A stretch of DNA of 64,000 nt, from contig CALIIC010000023.1 of assembly GCA_938020445.1 (NCBI GenBank), positions 35,654-99,653 on the forward strand, in the 5' to 3' direction. Numbering within the stretch: position 1 is the stretch's first letter; each line of letters opens with the position of its first letter. The position numbers and the translations under genes are program-made. This DNA comes from an uncultured Flavobacteriaceae bacterium. Its GTDB lineage: Bacteria; Bacteroidota; Bacteroidia; Flavobacteriales; Flavobacteriaceae. Under the pieces are notes generated by a model. That model worked only from the letters and a program-made list of their open reading frames with translations. It did no database searches and was not told the origin of the DNA. Shown piece by piece: positions 1 to 8,345 of this stretch.

Positions 1-52
1 ATATGAACGATGAAAACATCGGTCTAGGAAAATCTACTATTATTTGACATTC

Positions 53-1276
53 TTATTCAGCTAAAAGCAACTGGACAAAAGTGTCGAATTCCTTTTTAAA
101 AGCAGTGTGTTTCTCCCCGGTAGCTGGCCCATTAAACCCGGTATGGATTTTCCTAACAGCTCCCTTTTTATCAATAAATATGGTCGTGGGGTACGAGAGC
201 ACATGATTTAACATGGGTAGTTTTTCTTGTGCCTTTTCCTTATCAGATGTTCCATACTGTGCGAGTAATATGGGATAATCCACTCCGATACGATCCCGCA
301 TTCGTTGTATACTTTTAAAAGCACCTTCTTTGGTTTTTGCATACTCAAAAGCCAAGGCGACCACCTCTAAATCCTCCGTAGTATGATGCTTCATATAATC
401 AAGATAAAATTTGGTTTCATCAAGGCAATTAGGACACCAGGTTCCCATAATTTGTACTAGTACTACCTTGTTTTTATAGCTGGCATCATCCAAGGATATT
501 TGTGTTCCCTCCGAATTTGGGAACTTAAATGTAAAACGCTCATACCCTTCCTTTATAAACGTTAGCGAATCTGCACTTACCAATTCAAAATCCTTATTGC
601 GTTTGGCCAAAAAGGGTTCCTTAAAATGGTTTCCGGAATAGAAAGTACCTTGCAAGCTGCTATCTGTCATTTTTGCCGCGAACAAAAAGGCATGGGCCCC
701 ATCGAATGCCGAAAGCTTCAGGGAATCACCATCTGCAATACCTTCCAAGTATCTGTAATCGCCCGTTGTGGTTCTAAAAGTTCCGGTCACCAGATTGCCT
801 TTTTGAGAAAAAATGCCCTTGCCCTTGTAATGATCTTCAGTCCCAATACTAAAATCAGTCTCCCACACCCCCGAAATATCTGTATTTGGCGCAGCGGTTT
901 TGTCAAATCTTTCTACTTCATTGTAATATGCCGAAAAGGGAACAATACGGTCCAAGCTTTCTTTAATAAATTGCCCATTCATAGTTTCCCCAGTAAAAGT
1001 ACCTGCCATATATCCTTCAAAAACAGGAGTTCTTATCTTGATACTATCCCCTTCTATGGTAATTTCATCCACTAGAATCACCTCCTCGGCATTGTAAATC
1101 TCCATGGTATAATCACCCGTATCAGATTTCTCAAACTTAAAATTAAATGGTAATACCTGATCATCCATTACCGCTAATTCGGCTCTCCAAATCCCCGTAT
1201 TTGGTGATTTTGTCTCTTTTGACCCACAAGCTGTCACCAACAATGTGACGATAACGGCAACGATTCGATTTTTCAT
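53..1276 (-). CDS. TlpA-like thioredoxin-fold lipoprotein
   Basis: A 407-residue exported protein. The N-terminus is a lipoprotein signal peptide ending in a lipobox (LLVTAC, Cys17), so it is probably anchored in an envelope membrane. Residues about 30-240 hold beta-rich sequence of the kind found ahead of the redox domain in Bacteroidota TlpA proteins. The C-terminal 150 residues are a TlpA/AhpC-TSA thioredoxin fold with the active site GTWCPNC near residue 280 and a cis-Pro region (LSYPTTIFIDKKG). Family knowledge: such proteins reduce or exchange disulfides in the periplasm. It is transcribed away from pheT and starts at an ATG at 1276; no good promoter was seen upstream. The substrate is unknown. 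The fold assignment is secure, the partner is not. Confidence 0.88.
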   Translation of the reverse strand: MKNRIVAVIVTLLVTACGSKETKSPNTGIWRAELAVMDDQVLPFNFKFEKSDTGDYTMEIYNAEEVILVDEITIEGDSIKIRTPVFEGYMAGTFTGETMNGQFIKESLDRIVPFSAYYNEVERFDKTAAPNTDISGVWETDFSIGTEDHYKGKGIFSQKGNLVTGTFRTTTGDYRYLEGIADGDSLKLSAFDGAHAFLFAAKMTDSSLQGTFYSGNHFKEPFLAKRNKDFELVSADSLTFIKEGYERFTFKFPNSEGTQISLDDASYKNKVVLVQIMGTWCPNCLDETKFYLDYMKHHTTEDLEVVALAFEYAKTKEGAFKSIQRMRDRIGVDYPILLAQYGTSDKEKAQEKLPMLNHVLSYPTTIFIDKKGAVRKIHTGFNGPATGEKHTAFKKEFDTFVQLLLAE

Positions 1277-1357
1277 TAACTATTATTTGATTCTAAAATC
1301 GAAATAACGACTAAAAACTTACAATAAAAAATTAAAAACAAAACAGAAGTATGGCTG

Positions 1358-1388
1358 TTGAATGTCTACGCGCATTGTTTTATCTTTA
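1358..1388 (+). promoter_or_regulatory. Bacteroidota-type promoter of pheT
   Basis: TTG at 1358-1360, a 20-base spacer, then TATCTTTA at 1381-1388. This matches the Bacteroidota consensus TTG-N19-21-TAnnTTTG with one mismatch in the last base. It predicts a start of transcription near 1394 and a leader of about 14 bases before the pheT ATG. Confidence 0.6.
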
Positions 1389-1407
1389 CGCCCTTTAAAA
1401 CCGACCG

Positions 1408-3834
1408 ATGAATATTTCATATAACTGGCTAAAACAGTTTCTTAAAATAGAATGGGATTCCCAGAAAACAGGCGAACTATTGACCGACATAGGTCTCGAG
1501 GTCGAGGGCATCACCCCATTTGAGTCAGTGAAAGGCGGCCTGAAGGGCGTTGTTGTCGGGCATGTTCTAAGCTGCATAAAGCATCCCAATGCCGACAAAT
1601 TAAAATTAACAAAAGTCGATATAGGTTTAGACGCTCCCTTGCAAATAGTCTGCGGGGCACCCAACGTCGCTGCAGGACAAAAGGTTCCCGTCGCCACAAT
1701 AGGAACAACCCTCTATTCTGCAGAAGGTGAGGCTTGGACCATAAAAAAAGGTAAAATTAGAGGCGAAGAAAGTCATGGAATGATTTGCGCCGAAGATGAA
1801 TTGGGCATTGGTGATAGCCATGACGGAATCTTAGTGTTAGACGATAGTCTTGCAGTGGGCACCCCTTGCTCAGCAGTTTTTGAAATTGAAAATGATGAAG
1901 TTTTTGAAATAGGCCTTACTCCTAACCGCGCCGATGCCATGAGCCATTTTGGTGTTGCTCGTGATCTGAGAGCCGGACTCATTCAAAGAGAAATTACAAA
2001 AGAGCTCATTACACCTTCTATTAGTCAGTTTAATGTTGACAACCGATCTCTTAGAATAGAGGTAGAAGTTGAAGAAAGTGCACTTGCCCCTAGGTATTGT
2101 GGTGTTACCCTGACCGATTTAATTGTACAACCCTCTCCAGATTGGTTAAAAAATAGATTGGCCGCTATTGGTATTACTCCAAAAAACAATTTGGTAGATG
2201 CTACCAACTATGTCTTACATGAATTGGGGCAGCCACTGCATGCATTTGATGCAGATCGCATTCATGGCGGTAAAATCATTGTAAAAAAGGCCAAAGCAGG
2301 CACTAAATTCATGACCCTCGACGGAGAAGAGCGAGAACTGCACGAGGATGACCTTATGATCTGTGATGCCGAAAAGCCAATGTGTATAGCCGGGGTCTTC
2401 GGAGGAATTAATACAGGAGTTACAGAAAATACCAAATCGATCTTTTTGGAAAGTGCCTATTTCAATCCCGTTTCGATCCGAAAAACGGCCAAAAGACATG
2501 GCCTGAACACCGATGCTTCCTTTCGCTTTGAAAGAGGTATCGATATTGAGCAGGTAGAATATGCCCTAAAGAGAGCGGCCTTGCTCATAAAAGAAATAGC
2601 CGGCGGGTATATTGCATCGGATATTGTAGATCAATACCCAAAACGAAAAGACCATCAACAAGTGTTTCTTTCGTTCGAAAAAGTGAATACTTTGATAGGA
2701 CAGGAAATTCCAAAGGATACGATCAAATCCATTCTAGCATCCTTAGAAATAAAGGTGAAGAATGTCACCGAGACCGGCTTGGGACTTTCGATACCTTCTT
2801 ACAGGGTTGATGTTCTGAGAGAGGTAGATGTTATCGAGGAAATTCTTCGTATTTACGGATATAACAATATTGCCTTCAAAGAAAAACTGACTGCTTCTAT
2901 TGCACCTATTTCCAAGTTAGAAGATTATAAATTACAGACCGTCATAGGTAACCAGTTAGCATCCAATGGTTTCTTCGAAATTATGACCAACAGTCTTACT
3001 ACTCCAAAATACGCCGAGAGTACTGCCGGAATCAATGTAGCGGAGGTTGTTAAAATGCTAAACCCTTTAAGCTTGGACCTGTCTGTTATGCGGCAGTCAA
3101 TGCTATTCAATGCGCTAGAAACAGTTTCTTATAATGTAAATCGAAAAAAACAAAATTTAAAACTGTTCGAATTTGGAAAAACCTATCATCAAAAAGAACA
3201 AGGTCGGGAAGAGCACAAGCATTTGGCATTGGTTGTAACCGGAAAAAGACAGGAAGCAAGCTGGGCCGCTGCCGATACAAAATCTGACTTCTACTATTGC
3301 AAAACAGTAGTCGAGAACGTTTTAAGCAGATTGGGTATCACTTCATTAGATCAAAGGCCCACTGAATCTTCATTGCTTTCTGAGGGTATTGAGCTGGTAT
3401 CGAATAAAAAAAGGGTTGCCAGCTTGGGAATAGTTGCCAAAGATATTTTGAAGAAGTTCGATTTGCGTCAAGAAGTACTTTTCGCAGATTTTGATTGGGA
3501 TACCGTATTGACCATTGCCGGTAAAAAGGAAATCATTTTTCAGGACATCCCTAAATACCCAGAGGTAAAGAGAGATTTTGCATTGCTTTTAGACAAGCAT
3601 ATTCAGTTTAAAAAAGTGCATGATCTTGCATTACAGACAGAGCGGAAGCTACTGAAATCGGTCAACCTTTTTGATGTATATACCGGTAACAAGTTGCCCA
3701 AAGGGAAGAAATCGTATGCGGTGAGTTTTACCCTGCTTGATGAAAAACGCACACTTACCGACAAACAGATCGATAAGATCATGAGCAAAATTCAAAAGAA
3801 ATACGAAGAAGAACTGAACGCCGAACTGCGCTAA
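1408..3834 (+). CDS. pheT: Phenylalanine-tRNA ligase beta subunit
   Basis: 808 residues, the normal length for bacterial PheT. The order of parts is typical: an N-terminal start MNISYNWLKQFL, the tRNA-binding EMAP-like domain (about 40-150, with PNADKLKLTKVDIG and CGAPNVAAGQKVPVA), the B3/B4 editing domain (GVARDLRAGL, NNLVDATNYVLHELGQPLHAFDAD), the B5 domain, the catalytic-like core (RVDVLREVDVIEEILRIYGY), and a C-terminal anticodon-binding FDX-ACB domain (YPEVKRDFALLLD). It pairs with PheS, which is not in this window, to charge tRNA-Phe in the cytoplasm. It stands alone with its own promoter and ends 8 bases from the convergent fasciclin gene. All domains look intact. Confidence 0.98.
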   Translation: MNISYNWLKQFLKIEWDSQKTGELLTDIGLEVEGITPFESVKGGLKGVVVGHVLSCIKHPNADKLKLTKVDIGLDAPLQIVCGAPNVAAGQKVPVATIGTTLYSAEGEAWTIKKGKIRGEESHGMICAEDELGIGDSHDGILVLDDSLAVGTPCSAVFEIENDEVFEIGLTPNRADAMSHFGVARDLRAGLIQREITKELITPSISQFNVDNRSLRIEVEVEESALAPRYCGVTLTDLIVQPSPDWLKNRLAAIGITPKNNLVDATNYVLHELGQPLHAFDADRIHGGKIIVKKAKAGTKFMTLDGEERELHEDDLMICDAEKPMCIAGVFGGINTGVTENTKSIFLESAYFNPVSIRKTAKRHGLNTDASFRFERGIDIEQVEYALKRAALLIKEIAGGYIASDIVDQYPKRKDHQQVFLSFEKVNTLIGQEIPKDTIKSILASLEIKVKNVTETGLGLSIPSYRVDVLREVDVIEEILRIYGYNNIAFKEKLTASIAPISKLEDYKLQTVIGNQLASNGFFEIMTNSLTTPKYAESTAGINVAEVVKMLNPLSLDLSVMRQSMLFNALETVSYNVNRKKQNLKLFEFGKTYHQKEQGREEHKHLALVVTGKRQEASWAAADTKSDFYYCKTVVENVLSRLGITSLDQRPTESSLLSEGIELVSNKKRVASLGIVAKDILKKFDLRQEVLFADFDWDTVLTIAGKKEIIFQDIPKYPEVKRDFALLLDKHIQFKKVHDLALQTERKLLKSVNLFDVYTGNKLPKGKKSYAVSFTLLDEKRTLTDKQIDKIMSKIQKKYEEELNAELR

Positions 3835-3842
3835 AAAAGGCC

Positions 3843-4385
3843 TTACAGTTTTGCGGGCAGAATAACACTATCGATCTCGTGAATAACTCCATTGCGCTGA
3901 TTTGAATCGGCGGTAGTTATTCTTGCAGTATTGCCGTTGCTATCAGTAAGCACGATATCTATACCACTCATCGTGGCTGTTAACTCATCTCCCTGCACGG
4001 TAGTAAATGTAGCCATCCCGTTGCCACGGCACATCGCCTTTAAAATTGTAGAAGCGGACAAGTTGCCCGCTACGATGTGATAGGTTAGCAATGAATGCAA
4101 CTCTTTTTTATTTTCAGGGCGCAATAGTTTGGCAAGGCGCGCTTCCGACAGCTTATCAAATGCATTGTCTGATGGTGCAAAAACGGTAAAAGGCCCCTTA
4201 CTCTTCAAAACCTCCTCTAAATCCGCAGCCTTCACTGCGGCTAATAGTGTTTGGTGATTTTCAGAATTTTCTGTGTTAGATATAATCGATTTTTCAGGAT
4301 CCATGTGAACCTGATCAGTTTGGGCAACTACATTTGTGATTGTCAATACAAAAAGAAAGCACACAGCTAATACCGGACATTTCAT
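3843..4385 (-). CDS. Fasciclin (FAS1) domain secreted protein
   Basis: 180 residues with a cleavable signal peptide (hydrophobic residues 5-20, ending VVAQ) and one FAS1 domain from about 40 to 178. Family motifs are visible: TLLAAVKAADLEEVL, the H1 box FTVFAPSDNAFDKL, YHIVAG, and the H2-like end NGVIHEIDSVILP. FAS1 domains mediate adhesion or matrix contacts; in Flavobacteriaceae they are common single-domain exported proteins of unknown ligand. It is monocistronic and convergent with pheT, with no clear terminator in the 8-base gap. The family call is firm and the role is open. Confidence 0.92.
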   Translation of the reverse strand: MKCPVLAVCFLFVLTITNVVAQTDQVHMDPEKSIISNTENSENHQTLLAAVKAADLEEVLKSKGPFTVFAPSDNAFDKLSEARLAKLLRPENKKELHSLLTYHIVAGNLSASTILKAMCRGNGMATFTTVQGDELTATMSGIDIVLTDSNGNTARITTADSNQRNGVIHEIDSVILPAKL

Positions 4386-4533
4386 AGGTTCTAGATTTGG
4401 GGTGATAAAATATAAAAAATCGATAAACGGCTAAATTCATCGGCAATATACACTCATATACGGCAAAGCCATGTTAAAGAAACGTGCGCTTCATAGAAAT
4501 TAACATATTATTAACATTTTAGCAGTTTAGTAC

Positions 4534-4565
4534 TTTAAAGGTAGCACCATAATTTCCTAACTTTG
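4534..4565 (+). promoter_or_regulatory. Candidate promoter of the 4585 gene
   Basis: TAACTTTG at 4558-4565 is an exact match to the Bacteroidota -7 consensus TAnnTTTG. TTTA at 4534-4537 lies 20 bases upstream in the -33 position. The leader would be about 14 bases. Confidence 0.5.
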
Positions 4566-4584
4566 AGAAGCTAAAGAAAAAGAA

Positions 4585-5304
4585 ATGAGGTTTACCAACA
4601 CAAACATCGAGGAAAAACTTGAAAGGGAACGTGACAAAAATGGCAATGCCGTAGAGATACTAGCAGCTGTCCAAGCAATTCTACGGGACGTATCGCGAAA
4701 TCAAGACCGTATTCAAAAGCGCATTGAAAATGGTACAACGGTAGTCGCGAATCAATTCGATTTTGACCTGTTACAAACTGAAAAGATTTACCATATTGAT
4801 CAAATAAAAAATATTTGCATTGATTATCGCCTGCGTTTTTTAGATTCAAAATATTTTAAGGGAACCATTCCACAAGAAGCTTTTTCCAAAATCAATGAAT
4901 TGGAAAAAAACCATAAAATCGAATTAAAAGGTTTTAAGGTGGTGGCGCCTTCCAAGTTGTTCAAACTTGATGACAAGGATGACCCTTTATTGTTTGCGCC
5001 TATTGGGAATAACTATTTTTACTTGATCCACAAATGGGGAAATGATCTTCATCCTTTAAGAAAGCTACTGGTATGGCCCTTTAAGAACATCATAAACCTG
5101 GCCTTGATCGTTCTGATAGTCAGCTATTGCTGCACTGCGTTAATCCCCTCTGGATTGTTTTCCAAAAACAACGCTAGTAGCGAGTTTTGGATTATCTTTT
5201 TCTTTATGTTCAAGAGCCTAGCTGCAGTTGTCATTTTTTATGGTTTTGCATTGGGAAAGAATTTTAACCCTGCTATTTGGAAAAGCAAGTATTTTAACGC
5301 CTAA
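4585..5304 (+). CDS. Unknown protein with two C-terminal membrane helices
   Basis: 239 residues that I do not recognise. Residues 1-165 are polar and charged, with a helical stretch at the start rich in E, R and K (NIEEKLERERDKNGNAVEI). Two hydrophobic segments follow near 170-192 (NIINLALIVLIVSYCCTALI) and 203-225 (FWIIFFFMFKSLAAVVIFYG). There is no signal peptide, so the N-terminal part is probably cytoplasmic. It has its own promoter and a strong terminator 20 bases after the stop, so it is a single-gene transcript. No catalytic motif was seen. Confidence 0.75.
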   Translation: MRFTNTNIEEKLERERDKNGNAVEILAAVQAILRDVSRNQDRIQKRIENGTTVVANQFDFDLLQTEKIYHIDQIKNICIDYRLRFLDSKYFKGTIPQEAFSKINELEKNHKIELKGFKVVAPSKLFKLDDKDDPLLFAPIGNNYFYLIHKWGNDLHPLRKLLVWPFKNIINLALIVLIVSYCCTALIPSGLFSKNNASSEFWIIFFFMFKSLAAVVIFYGFALGKNFNPAIWKSKYFNA

Positions 5305-5370
5305 CGACCGTTTTGTTTGTATAAAAAAAAGGGACTTGATTTGTAATCAAGTCCCTTTTTTTAGGTCGTT
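5303..5370. terminator. Bidirectional terminator with nested stems
   Basis: The inner hairpin has 17 perfectly paired bases (5324-5340 with 5346-5362) around the loop TTGTA, with A-tract and T-tract ends, so it can stop transcription from both sides. A further outer pair, AACGACC at 5303-5309 with GGTCGTT at 5364-5370, encloses it. It lies between two convergent genes. Confidence 0.9.
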
Positions 5371-5385
5371 TTCTTTATTTCCATA

Positions 5386-6516
5386 TTATTTGACCACAAT
5401 ACTATGTGGAATACCATCTACATCTATATTGTCTATAACGGCTGGTTCCGCACCGGTACGTATGCGAAGTAATCCTCCCTTTTGAGCCCCTTTCTTCTTA
5501 TAGCCGATAAGCATATAATCATTTTTGATATCAAAATCAACCATCGTAGTGGTCTCTATCTCGTACTCCAAGTCTCTTTGTGCCTCGGTAAGAAAGTTTT
5601 CATAAGCATACAAGATCACCAAATTTTCTCCAAAATCATAAATGGCCGGAACAATTGGGTAAATACTATTCTCGCCAGGAGTTGTTTCATAGTACATTCT
5701 ACCAGTATCATCAAAATTATTCGAATTTGCATTCGTAAACTTGGGTTCAATACCTTCTTGATATTGTACATATTGCAATGAAAGCGTTTGGCTGTTCATT
5801 AAGGTGTGCAGCTCGTCATAACTCACGATCAGGTTTTGATCCGTATTTTTAATGAGTTTATGTGCATTAAAGCCCAAATTCATTTCAATAATCATCGTAT
5901 CGTTGGACGCGTCCATGACTACTATGAAATTCTCATTGGTTACCGCTTCATCCAATGTTAAAATAAACAGTCTATTGTTTGTAAAGACAAGATCGCTCGG
6001 TTTTTTACTAACTGAAACATCTACAAAGGTATTTTCCGATGCTTTCAAATCGACTACTCGAATAAAATAGTCATCATTTGCCATCCCATTCTCCACACCG
6101 TAGGCTATATACACTTTTTCATTCGAATGTGCGATCGCATAGGCTGTAAGGTCGCAATCATCCAAGTCATCGAAAAGCACAACAGCGCTGGAGCTGTCAT
6201 CATTAAAATCATATTTTAAGATTTCTCCAGAACAGCTTCCTTTCTTCTGATAAAAACTAAAAACAGTTCCATCTTTATAAACCAATTCGGGAGTGCCAAT
6301 GGTCTCAAATTTACTATCTGCTGGATTGAAAGTGACTAGTTCCGCGTTGGCATTCAAAAGGGTACTCTTGAATGTTGAACCTGTTTCCAATAATAACGTA
6401 TAATCGGCATCCGCATCGGGGTTGGTCGTACCGCCGCCATCACCATCTTCTTCTGATGTACTACACGAAAATAATAGGCATACCAAAAGCAAGCTAAAAA
6501 GATTGTAGGTTTTCAT
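5386..6516 (-). CDS. Unknown lipoprotein, possibly propeller-like
   Basis: 376 residues starting with a lipoprotein signal peptide (LLLVCLLFSC, Cys18), then a low-complexity Asp/Gly/Ser linker (EEDGDGGGTTNPDADADY). The rest is beta-rich, with repeated blocks in which a hydrophobic strand is followed by a turn (for example KVYIAYGVENG, RLFILTLDEA, NLIVSYDEL, NLVILYAYENF, YMLIGYKKKG). That spacing suggests a beta-propeller-like fold, but this is inference. The start is 25 bases after the ABC-F stop on the same strand, so read-through from that gene is likely. No enzyme motif was seen. Confidence 0.8.
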   Translation of the reverse strand: MKTYNLFSLLLVCLLFSCSTSEEDGDGGGTTNPDADADYTLLLETGSTFKSTLLNANAELVTFNPADSKFETIGTPELVYKDGTVFSFYQKKGSCSGEILKYDFNDDSSSAVVLFDDLDDCDLTAYAIAHSNEKVYIAYGVENGMANDDYFIRVVDLKASENTFVDVSVSKKPSDLVFTNNRLFILTLDEAVTNENFIVVMDASNDTMIIEMNLGFNAHKLIKNTDQNLIVSYDELHTLMNSQTLSLQYVQYQEGIEPKFTNANSNNFDDTGRMYYETTPGENSIYPIVPAIYDFGENLVILYAYENFLTEAQRDLEYEIETTTMVDFDIKNDYMLIGYKKKGAQKGGLLRIRTGAEPAVIDNIDVDGIPHSIVVK

Positions 6517-6541
6517 AATGTAAGAATTTGGGTTCTACAAG

Positions 6542-8170
6542 TCAAACCGAAACCGCGTACATTTTCTTTCGCAGCTCCTTAATAGTCTTTTCTGACATAT
6601 ATTCATCGAACGTTAAATGTCTGTCAATATTGCCTTTAGGAGTCAATTCTATTACTCTATCCGCCACAGTCTGTGCGAATTCGTGGTCATGGGTTGTAAA
6701 GAGAACGGTACCCTTGAAGTTCTTTAAGGAGTTGTTGAAAGCAGTAATACTTTCCAGATCCAGGTGGTTGGTCGGCTCATCCAACATCAAAACATTCGCC
6801 CTAAGCATCATCATTCTGCTTAGCATGCAACGCACCTTTTCACCACCGGAAAGCACCGTACATTGCTTCAAGGCCTCTTCCCCGCTAAAAAGCATTTTCC
6901 CCAAGAATCCGCGAATGTATACTTCTTCTCGCTCTTCCTCGGTCTTGGCCCATTGTCGCAGCCAATCGACCAAATTGCTGTTTTGGTTGAAAAAACGTGA
7001 ATTATCGGCCGGTAGATACGATTGTGAGGTTGTAATTCCCCATTGAAAATCACCTTTATCGGCCCTTCTATTCCCATTTACGATTTCATAAAAAGCGGTA
7101 CTCGCACGTGAGTCTTTGGATATGATAGCGACCTTATCACCTTTGGCCAAATTGATATCTACATTCTGAAAAAGCAAATCCCCATCTTCAGAGGTGGCCG
7201 ACAAACCATCTACATTCAATATTTGATCCCCGGCTTCCCGTTCACGATCAAAAATAATTGCAGGATACCGTCGGCTTGAAGGTTTAATATCTTCCACCTT
7301 TAGTTTGGAGAGCATCTTTTTTCTACTGGTCGCCTGTTTACTCTTCGCAACGTTTGCGCTAAAACGCATGATAAACTCCTGTAGTTCCTTTGCTTTGTCT
7401 TCTGCCTTCTTGTTTTGCTGCGCGCGCTGTCTCGCCGCCAACTGGCTACTTTCATACCAGAACGTATAGTTCCCGCTGAACAGGTTTATTTTACCAAAGT
7501 CAATATCCCCGATATGGGTACAGACGGAATCAAGAAAGTGACGGTCATGCGAAACAACGATTACAGTGTTCTCATAATCTCCTAAAAAATGCTCCAACCA
7601 GCTGATCGTCTCATAGTCAAGATCGTTGGTAGGCTCATCCATGATAAGTACATCGGGGTTTCCGAACAATGCTTGCGCCAACAACACCCGTACTTTTAGT
7701 TTGGAGTCAACATCGCCCATAGCAGTGTAATGCAACGATTCTGTTATTCCCAAATTTGAAAGCAAGGCAGCGGCATCACTATCGGCATTCCAACCGTTCA
7801 TTTCTTCGAATTCTACCTGCAACTCCCCTATTTTATCCGCATTTTCATCCGTATAATCAGCATATAGTGCGTCAATCTCTTTTTTTATTTTAAAGAGGGG
7901 CTTATTCCCCATCACAACCGTTTCTAACACCGTTGATTCGTCATAGGAATTATGATCCTGTTCCAAAATAGACATTCGCTTACCAGGTTCTAGGTGCACA
8001 TGGCCAGAGGTAGGATCTACCTGACCCGACATGATCTTTAAAAACGTAGATTTTCCGGCTCCATTGGCTCCGATTATCCCGTAACAATTGCCTTGGGTAA
8101 ATGCTACATTCACTTCATCAAACAAAACTCTTTTCCCAAACTGAACGGACAAATTAGAAACCGACAACAT
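6542..8170 (-). CDS. ABC-F family ATPase, translation-associated
   Basis: 542 residues from the ATG at 8170 (MLSVSNLSVQFGKRVLF). A longer frame to 8224 exists, but a matching promoter lies inside that extension, which favours the shorter start. It has two ABC domains in one chain with no membrane segment. Walker A of domain 1 is GANGAGKS. Walker B is DVLIMDEPTNDLD in domain 1 and ANVLMLDEPTNHLD in domain 2; signatures include VLSGGEKVRCM. The linker between the domains is charged. The Walker A region of domain 2 is atypical (VAIISKDSRASTAFY), as in the YbiT-like subgroup. ABC-F proteins act on the ribosome; some confer antibiotic tolerance. Which subgroup function applies is not visible. Confidence 0.93.
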   Translation of the reverse strand: MLSVSNLSVQFGKRVLFDEVNVAFTQGNCYGIIGANGAGKSTFLKIMSGQVDPTSGHVHLEPGKRMSILEQDHNSYDESTVLETVVMGNKPLFKIKKEIDALYADYTDENADKIGELQVEFEEMNGWNADSDAAALLSNLGITESLHYTAMGDVDSKLKVRVLLAQALFGNPDVLIMDEPTNDLDYETISWLEHFLGDYENTVIVVSHDRHFLDSVCTHIGDIDFGKINLFSGNYTFWYESSQLAARQRAQQNKKAEDKAKELQEFIMRFSANVAKSKQATSRKKMLSKLKVEDIKPSSRRYPAIIFDREREAGDQILNVDGLSATSEDGDLLFQNVDINLAKGDKVAIISKDSRASTAFYEIVNGNRRADKGDFQWGITTSQSYLPADNSRFFNQNSNLVDWLRQWAKTEEEREEVYIRGFLGKMLFSGEEALKQCTVLSGGEKVRCMLSRMMMLRANVLMLDEPTNHLDLESITAFNNSLKNFKGTVLFTTHDHEFAQTVADRVIELTPKGNIDRHLTFDEYMSEKTIKELRKKMYAVSV

Positions 8171-8193
8171 ATCTTCTGCTTTAAAATTTCGTG

Positions 8194-8224
8194 CAAAAAT
8201 ACGCAAATTACTTCCTTTAGCCAA
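8194..8224 (-). promoter_or_regulatory. Promoter of the ABC-F gene
   Basis: On the minus strand there is TTG (8224-8222), a 20-base spacer, and TATTTTTG (8201-8194), an exact fit to the Bacteroidota consensus. Transcription should start near 8188, about 18 bases before the ATG at 8170. This decides against the longer reading frame that begins at 8224. Confidence 0.7.
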
Positions 8225-8345
8225 TAATCTATGCTTCTATCCCTTTTGTCTAAAAGAGATTTGATCGTTATAACTTTTAACGTGCCATTAACAGCATTGG
8301 GTCCTGTGCTTGCTTATTTTTACAATCTATCATAGATCTTCTTGT

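Noticed and set aside
626..1075. Plus-strand frame opposite the TlpA-like gene
   Set aside because: It lies wholly within a well-supported gene, with no motif and no promoter.
6528..7046. Plus-strand frame of 172 residues inside the ABC-F gene
   Set aside because: Shadow frame of a clear ATPase; the amino-acid makeup (many Ser and Leu) is that of a reversed coding strand.
8171..8224. N-terminal extension of the ABC-F gene
   Set aside because: A promoter fits inside it and the family starts at MLSVSNLSV; the first 18 residues are not family-like.
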